Shown piece by piece: positions 59,778-64,000 of a stretch of DNA of 64,000 nucleotides. Under the pieces are notes generated by a model that did no database searches, had not been told where the DNA came from, and saw only the letters and a program-made list of their open reading frames with translations. Numbering within the stretch: the first letter of the stretch is position 1; each line of letters starts with the position of its first letter. Made by a program: the position numbers and the translations under genes. This stretch comes from Flagellimonas allohymeniacidonis (GTDB taxonomy: Bacteria; Bacteroidota; Bacteroidia; Flavobacteriales; Flavobacteriaceae), in assembly GCF_004296335.1 (NCBI RefSeq), contig NZ_SGIU01000002.1, positions 1,191,882 through 1,255,881 on the forward strand, in the 5' to 3' direction.

Positions 59778-59785
59778 TACTTTTG
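59778..59785 (+). promoter_or_regulatory. -7 promoter box for lspA
   Basis: TACTTTTG is a full match to TAnnTTTG, 20 bases upstream of the lspA ATG, with start near 59791. No -33 TTG seen. A read-through from ileS may also supply lspA. Confidence 0.35.
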
Positions 59786-59804
59786 CCCAATCTTTTGAAG
59801 TAAG

Positions 59805-60437
59805 ATGAGTATAAAAAAGTCCCTTTTGGTTGTTGCTTTGGTACTCTTGGTTGACCAAGTAACAAAAATCTACATCAAGACCCATTTTGAATATGAGCAC
59901 TCCGTGGACATATTCTCATGGTTCAAGATTTATTTTATCGAAAATTCTGGGGCTGCTTGGGGCACCAAGCTCAGCGATTTTTTACCAATTTCTGAATCAG
60001 CGGGAAAGTTGATTTTGACAATTTTTAGACTTTTTGCCATTGCTGGAATTGGATATTGGCTTTGGGACATCATTAAAAAACAATCTCCAAGAACATTGAT
60101 TCTTGCTGTCTCTCTCATTTTTGCAGGTGCTTTGGGAAATATCATTGACTCTGTGTTTTACGGGGTAGTTTTTGACGATAGTTTTGGCAAGGTTGCCACA
60201 CTTTTTTCAGATGACCCATATGGCAAGTTGTTCCACGGTAGGGTGGTCGACATGCTTTATTTCCCAATGATCGATACAACTTGGCCTGACTGGGTACCTT
60301 ACTTTGGAGGTAAATCCTTTCGTTTTTTTGAACCTGTTTTTAATATTGCGGATACAGCCATCAGCACGGGGGTGGGAATACTCATTGTTTTTAACAAGAA
60401 AGCTTTCCCTAAGGTAGAGAAGAAAAAGGAAGACTAA
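59805..60437 (+). CDS. lspA: Lipoprotein signal peptidase (signal peptidase II)
   Basis: A 210-residue inner membrane aspartic protease that removes signal peptides of lipoproteins, of which this window holds many. Four hydrophobic segments; the catalytic Asp residues are in GNIIDSVFYG and VFNIADTAIS, and VDQVTKIYI and NSGAAWG are the other family motifs. Slightly long relative to E. coli (164), as is usual in Bacteroidota, due to an insertion between the third and fourth segments (DDSFGKVATLFSDD). Its end overlaps the convergent cyclo-ligase gene by four bases. Confidence 0.92.
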   Translation: MSIKKSLLVVALVLLVDQVTKIYIKTHFEYEHSVDIFSWFKIYFIENSGAAWGTKLSDFLPISESAGKLILTIFRLFAIAGIGYWLWDIIKKQSPRTLILAVSLIFAGALGNIIDSVFYGVVFDDSFGKVATLFSDDPYGKLFHGRVVDMLYFPMIDTTWPDWVPYFGGKSFRFFEPVFNIADTAISTGVGILIVFNKKAFPKVEKKKED

Positions 60438-60997
60438 AATTTGTGCAGACCTTTCGGGGTCACACAATAATCCAAACGAATATCTTCATCGCGGACGTCT
60501 TCAATGACCTCTACTTCGGGTTCAAAAAAGGATAATCCTACTTTCAAGGTTTCAGGGCTACAGTCCTGAAGAAAAGCATCGTAAAAACCTTTTCCATACC
60601 CAATACGATTGCCAAGAACATCATAGGCCAGCAAGGGAACGAACACCACCTCTATTTTAGAGGGCTCGACTTCTATTCCGTCAACGGGTTCTGGAATGTT
60701 CCATTGATTGGGTTTTAAAATAGTGTGGTCTTGGAGCAGATAGTTTGAGAGTGTATTGGGTCCAGTTACTTTGGGCACAACAATGGATTTGTCTTTTCCT
60801 TGAAGCAAAGTAATCAAGGCATGGGTGTCTACCTCTTTATTTTGGGGAATACTTAGGAAAGTATGGAAATAAAAAAAATCCCACATCGGGATTTTAAGTA
60901 AGCCATTTACTATTCTTAAACTTTGTTCTGAGATTTGATTTTCCGAAAGTTCGGCTCTCAGGAGTTTATATTTTTTTCTTAGCTCATGCTTCAACAT
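60434..60997 (-). CDS. fthC: 5-formyltetrahydrofolate cyclo-ligase
   Basis: A 187-residue folate enzyme converting 5-formyl-THF to 5,10-methenyl-THF with ATP. The signature GNRIGYGKGFYDAFL (substrate and nucleotide binding) near residue 130 is intact and VFVPLLAYD precedes it; the N-terminus (KHELRKKYKLLRAEL) is typical. Size is normal. Confidence 0.9.
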   Translation of the reverse strand: MLKHELRKKYKLLRAELSENQISEQSLRIVNGLLKIPMWDFFYFHTFLSIPQNKEVDTHALITLLQGKDKSIVVPKVTGPNTLSNYLLQDHTILKPNQWNIPEPVDGIEVEPSKIEVVFVPLLAYDVLGNRIGYGKGFYDAFLQDCSPETLKVGLSFFEPEVEVIEDVRDEDIRLDYCVTPKGLHKF

Positions 60998-61037
60998 CTA
61001 GTGTGCTGAAAGGTTTGGGGGTGTTTTGGGAAACTTG

Positions 61038-61127
61038 CTATTGTTGTTTGGTAGCAACCGAGAAAAAGATTTTGAAGAAAAGCATCAAAATCAAGTACAT
61101 TCCCAAAACGATAACGTAATTCTCCAT
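61038..61127 (-). CDS. Possible 29-residue membrane peptide
   Basis: A 29-codon frame starting ATG at 61127 and ending TAG, encoding MENYVIVLGMYLILMLF then a basic tail (KIFFSVATKQQ). It would be a single membrane helix. It lies 40 bases beyond the cyclo-ligase start, same strand. Small membrane proteins of this size exist, but neither a promoter nor a strong ribosome-binding site was found, so it may be chance. Confidence 0.25.
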   Translation of the reverse strand: MENYVIVLGMYLILMLFFKIFFSVATKQQ

Positions 61128-61505
61128 GTTTACTCGTTTATACGGTTAAAAATAGGGAAATAAAATGTAAAGAATACTACCAAATGCATCTTTTATCGAT
61201 GAAAAGCACACTTTTTAGCAACAGTTTAACATTTTTAGCAAAAGCCTAAACATTTTTTAGGATTCCTTAAACAGAAAAGTCGCATTGAGCGTGATATCCT
61301 ACAAAACGATGTTCCAATGCAGAAAAGGCACCTTTGCAGAATGTGTTTTCTTGTCCGCTTTTTCACTAAGATTACCGAATCAATGCCATCACTAGCTGAA
61401 GTCAGGTAATGTGGCCATCAATTTTGGGACGTTCTTGGTCAATTTTAACGAAAAACCCTTTTATTTAACTGTAATTTTGTAAAGCTTACAGTGTCTGAAT
61501 AATAT
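61128..61505. other. Noncoding region before uvrC
   Basis: About 380 bases with no credible gene. It has two AT-rich hairpins (CCTAAA-N5-TTTAGG at 61245-61261 and a weak pair AAGG/CCTT at about 61327), two near-repeats of TTTAACATTTTTAG, a direct repeat of TGCAGAA around 61318 and 61334, and a -7 box for uvrC at the right end. Nothing points clearly to an RNA gene. Confidence 0.4.
61472..61479 (+). promoter_or_regulatory. -7 promoter box for uvrC
   Basis: TAATTTTG, full match, 27 bases before the uvrC ATG at 61506, start near 61485. No -33 TTG at the expected distance. Confidence 0.45.
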
Positions 61506-63296
61506 ATGCCGAATCCTACCCTTGACATTCAAATTAGTGCTTTGCCCCATAACCCAGGGGTCTATCAATTTTATGATGAAGAAGGAAAGATACTCTATGT
61601 AGGTAAGGCCAAAGATTTGAAGAAACGGGTTTCTTCTTACTTTGTAAAGAACCATGAATACGGTAAGACCCGGGTGTTGGTCAAAAAAATCCAGTCCATT
61701 CGCCATATTGTGGTTCCCACGGAATCAGATGCGCTTCTGTTGGAAAACAACCTTATTAAAAAATACCAACCTCGGTACAATGTTCTGCTGAAGGATGACA
61801 AATCTTACCCATGGATTTGTATTAAGCAGGAGAGATTTCCAAGAGTTTTTCCTACCAGAAAACTGATTAAGGATGGTTCGGAGTACTACGGACCCTATAC
61901 AAGCATGAAAACGGTACGAACGCTGCTCGATCTCATCAAGAGTCTATATCCCTTACGAACCTGCAACTATGATCTTTCAGAAGAAAAAATCAATGCTGGC
62001 AAGTATAAGGTGTGCTTGGAATATCATTTGGGGAACTGCAAAGGACCCTGTGTGGGCTGGCAAGAAGCAGACGAGTACCATGATCAAATAGCCCATGTTC
62101 GTGATATTATCAAAGGAAATTTCAAAAGTTCCCTACAACACTTCAAGGCCAATATGAAAGAAATGGCCCAGGCCATGGAGTTTGAAAAGGCGCAACGTAT
62201 CAAAGAAAAGATAGAGATACTTGAAAACTATCAGGTAAAATCCACGGTGGTGAATCCAAAAATCAACAATGTTGATGTTTTTACCATCATCTCCGATGAG
62301 ACCCACGGCTATGTTAATTTCCTTCAACTTTCACATGGTTCAATTACGCGTTCACACACCCTAGAGATTAAAAAGAAGCTTGAAGAAACCGATGAGGAAC
62401 TCTTACAGTTGGCCATTACTGAGTTAAGGCAGCGGTTTAATTCCACTAGCAAGGAAATTTACCTTCCTTTTCCGGTAATGGTAGAGGAAAATGTAAAAGT
62501 GACCCTTCCGAAACTTGGAGATAAAAAACGTATTCTGGAGTTATCGGAACGCAATGCCCGGTTCTTTAGGCAAGACCGGTTTAAGCAAATTAAGATTACC
62601 GACCCCGACCGACATACCAAACGAATCATGGCTCAAATGAAAGCCGATTTGAGATTGTCGGAAGAACCAACACATATTGAGTGTTTCGACAATTCCAATA
62701 TTCAGGGCAGTAATCCGGTAGCAGCCTGTGTGGTGTTCAAAAATGGGAAACCCTCAAAAAAGGAGTATCGTCATTTCAATATAAAGACCGTTGAAGGACC
62801 TGATGATTTTGCAAGCATGGAAGAGGTGGTCTTTCGAAGATATCGAAGGCTTCTTGATGAGGACCAATCCCTTCCACAACTTATTGTAATTGATGGAGGA
62901 AAAGGCCAGCTTTCCTCTGCCCTCAAAAGTTTGGAAGTTCTCGGACTTAGAGGTAAAATTGCGATTATTGGAATAGCCAAACGCCTTGAGGAGATTTTTT
63001 TCCCAGATGACCCCATACCCCTTTATCTCGATAAAAAATCGGAAAGCCTAAAGATAATTCAACAACTAAGGAATGAAGCCCACCGATTTGGCATTACGCA
63101 TCATCGCAATAGAAGAAGTAAGGGAGCAATGAATTCAGAGTTGGAAGGTATAGAAGGTATTGGAAAGAAAACGGCCGAACAGTTGCTTAAAAACTTCAAA
63201 TCGGTTAAACGAATACGAGAAGCCACAGTCGAAAGTTTGGCTGAAGCCGTTGGAATGTCCAAAGCAAAAAAAATATATGATACGTTTCACCAGTAA
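61506..63296 (+). CDS. uvrC: Excinuclease ABC subunit C
   Basis: A 596-residue nucleotide excision repair nuclease. The GIY-YIG nuclease domain is at the N-terminus (NPGVYQFYDEEGKILYVGKAK), the UvrB-interacting UVR motif near 205-240, the RNase H-like endonuclease domain in the middle (IECFDNSNIQG, VVFKNGKPSKKEYRHF, QLIVIDGGKGQL) and the helix-hairpin-helix pair at the end (EGIEGIGKKTAEQLL, AVGMSKAKKI). All catalytic segments are intact. Confidence 0.93.
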   Translation: MPNPTLDIQISALPHNPGVYQFYDEEGKILYVGKAKDLKKRVSSYFVKNHEYGKTRVLVKKIQSIRHIVVPTESDALLLENNLIKKYQPRYNVLLKDDKSYPWICIKQERFPRVFPTRKLIKDGSEYYGPYTSMKTVRTLLDLIKSLYPLRTCNYDLSEEKINAGKYKVCLEYHLGNCKGPCVGWQEADEYHDQIAHVRDIIKGNFKSSLQHFKANMKEMAQAMEFEKAQRIKEKIEILENYQVKSTVVNPKINNVDVFTIISDETHGYVNFLQLSHGSITRSHTLEIKKKLEETDEELLQLAITELRQRFNSTSKEIYLPFPVMVEENVKVTLPKLGDKKRILELSERNARFFRQDRFKQIKITDPDRHTKRIMAQMKADLRLSEEPTHIECFDNSNIQGSNPVAACVVFKNGKPSKKEYRHFNIKTVEGPDDFASMEEVVFRRYRRLLDEDQSLPQLIVIDGGKGQLSSALKSLEVLGLRGKIAIIGIAKRLEEIFFPDDPIPLYLDKKSESLKIIQQLRNEAHRFGITHHRNRRSKGAMNSELEGIEGIGKKTAEQLLKNFKSVKRIREATVESLAEAVGMSKAKKIYDTFHQ

Positions 63297-63302
63297 AAGA
63301 AT

Positions 63303-64000
63303 ATGAAGAAGCTGTTTGCTTTATTGACGGTTTTATGCATGGCGACAAACAGTTTTGCACAGACCGAAGCCCAAAACGACCTAAAAGTAGGGTTGGTTTT
63401 GAGTGGAGGTGGCGCAAAGGGACTTGCTCATATCGGTGCCCTCAAGGTTATTGAGGAAACCGGGGTTAAGATAGATTACATCGGAGGAACCAGTATGGGA
63501 GCCATTGTTGGTGCCCTTTATGCCTCTGGATATTCGGCGGTCGAATTGGATTCCATTTTTAGGGTCACCGATTTTTCTGCCCTTATTCAAGATAATGTAC
63601 CTCGAAGTGCCAAAAGCTTTTACGAAAAAGATGACTCAGAGCGTTATGCACTTAGCCTACCTTTTGACAATTTCAATGTGTCCTTTCCCCAGGCGATTTC
63701 TGGAGGTCAAAACATTTATAACGAACTGGTGAGACTCCTTTTTCACGTCAAGGATGTTCAGAATTTTAAGGACTTGCCCATCCCTTTTTTGTGCATGGCC
63801 ACCAATGTTGAAACAGGCGAGGAGGTGTTATTGGACAGTGGATATCTCCCCGAAGCTATTATGGCCAGTGGCACCTTCCCTTCCTTATTTGAACCCGCAG
63901 AAATCGAAAACGAGATTTTGATTGATGGCGGTGTTGTGAACAACTACCCTATTGATGAGGTGAAAAAAATGGGTGCTGATTTCATTATAGGGGTCGACGT
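63303..64000 (+). CDS. Patatin-like phospholipase, N-terminal part (truncated by window edge)
   Basis: The first 232 residues of an exported patatin-fold protein; a signal peptide ends at TNSFAQ. The oxyanion hole GGGAKG (35-40), nucleophile Ser64 in GTSMG and the catalytic Asp in IDGGVVNNYPID (around 207-209) form the serine-aspartate dyad. In Bacteroidota such proteins are often continued by a POTRA or surface-antigen (BamA-like) barrel in the same chain, giving a patatin-barrel outer membrane protein; that part would lie past the window end. It begins seven bases after uvrC. Confidence 0.85.
   Translation, partial: MKKLFALLTVLCMATNSFAQTEAQNDLKVGLVLSGGGAKGLAHIGALKVIEETGVKIDYIGGTSMGAIVGALYASGYSAVELDSIFRVTDFSALIQDNVPRSAKSFYEKDDSERYALSLPFDNFNVSFPQAISGGQNIYNELVRLLFHVKDVQNFKDLPIPFLCMATNVETGEEVLLDSGYLPEAIMASGTFPSLFEPAEIENEILIDGGVVNNYPIDEVKKMGADFIIGVD

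Noticed and set aside
1..64000. Prophage, insertion sequence, CRISPR, tRNA or rRNA
   Set aside because: No transposase, integrase, terminase or Cas protein is encoded, no regular spaced repeats are visible, and no cloverleaf with a GTTCGA-type arm was found in the gaps.

Overview
The window looks like a chromosomal segment of a marine Flavobacteriaceae bacterium, close to the Muricauda/Zobellia/Maribacter group by the style of its proteins; the genus cannot be fixed without a search. The evidence is a complete-order Bat (aerotolerance) operon, a protein with a type IX secretion C-terminal domain, many Bacteroidota-type lipoprotein signals, a SusC-like receptor start domain in the TonB-dependent receptor, a DksA-like protein that has lost its zinc ligands, and promoters of the Bacteroidota form TTG-N18..20-TAnnTTTG. 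No rRNA, tRNA, CRISPR array, insertion sequence, prophage or attachment site was seen. It reads as ordinary core and accessory chromosome, densely packed, with many 1-4 base gene overlaps.

Layout. 1-6975 (minus strand): moxR - DUF58 - BatD-like membrane protein - batA - batB - batC(TPR) - batD (cut by the window edge). 7133-9906 (plus): aldo/keto reductase - short-chain dehydrogenase - AlbA_2/Schlafen-type protein. 9903-12775 (minus): amylosucrase plus fructokinase, a compact sucrose-using pair. 12822-19135: a lipoprotein, a 1227-residue T9SS-secreted beta-propeller protein, a metallophosphatase, a membrane-anchored helix-hairpin-helix protein and an OmpA-like protein. 19354-19475: a probable small RNA. 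19451-23540: GH3 beta-glucosidase, a Nudix-type (NrtR/AraR-like) sugar regulator and a sugar isomerase-like protein, with two palindromic operators in the divergent promoter region. 23551-27433 (minus): ALDH7 dehydrogenase, DUF1304 protein, 3-hydroxyanthranilate dioxygenase, CAP-domain lipoprotein and CvpA. 27495-30960: two small proteins and the two opposing glycerol-3-phosphate dehydrogenases (glpD and gpsA, convergent). 31083-33781: lipoprotein and SulP transporter.

33797-37612 holds an unusual cluster: an exported DinB-fold protein, a secreted protein made of two repeats, a membrane-spanning DNA-binding regulator with a large extracytoplasmic sensor, and a divergent secreted protein that appears to share the sensor's sandwich fold. 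37619-42640: AAC(6')-like acetyltransferase, cytochrome c lipoprotein, YheT hydrolase, bestrophin, zf-UBP protein, nitronate monooxygenase, thioesterase. 42628-47569 (minus): modCBA molybdate transport, EamA exporter, ArsC/Spx-like protein, Asp/Glu racemase, a 44-residue Cys/His-rich small gene and an ArsR-type regulator. 47626-54772: DinB protein, RsiV-like lipoprotein, metB-like gene, gdhA, recO, TonB-dependent receptor. 54825-64000: a LEA-like lipoprotein, then ileS - dksA-like - DUF4097-like - lspA, fthC, uvrC and the first part of a patatin-like outer-membrane phospholipase.

The best leads are the Nudix regulator/GH3 operator architecture, an isoleucyl-tRNA synthetase of the eukaryote-like type with a rearranged HIGH motif (GIHH), the putative small RNA, the membrane regulator and its divergent partner, and the small Cys/His-rich gene beside the ArsR-type regulator.
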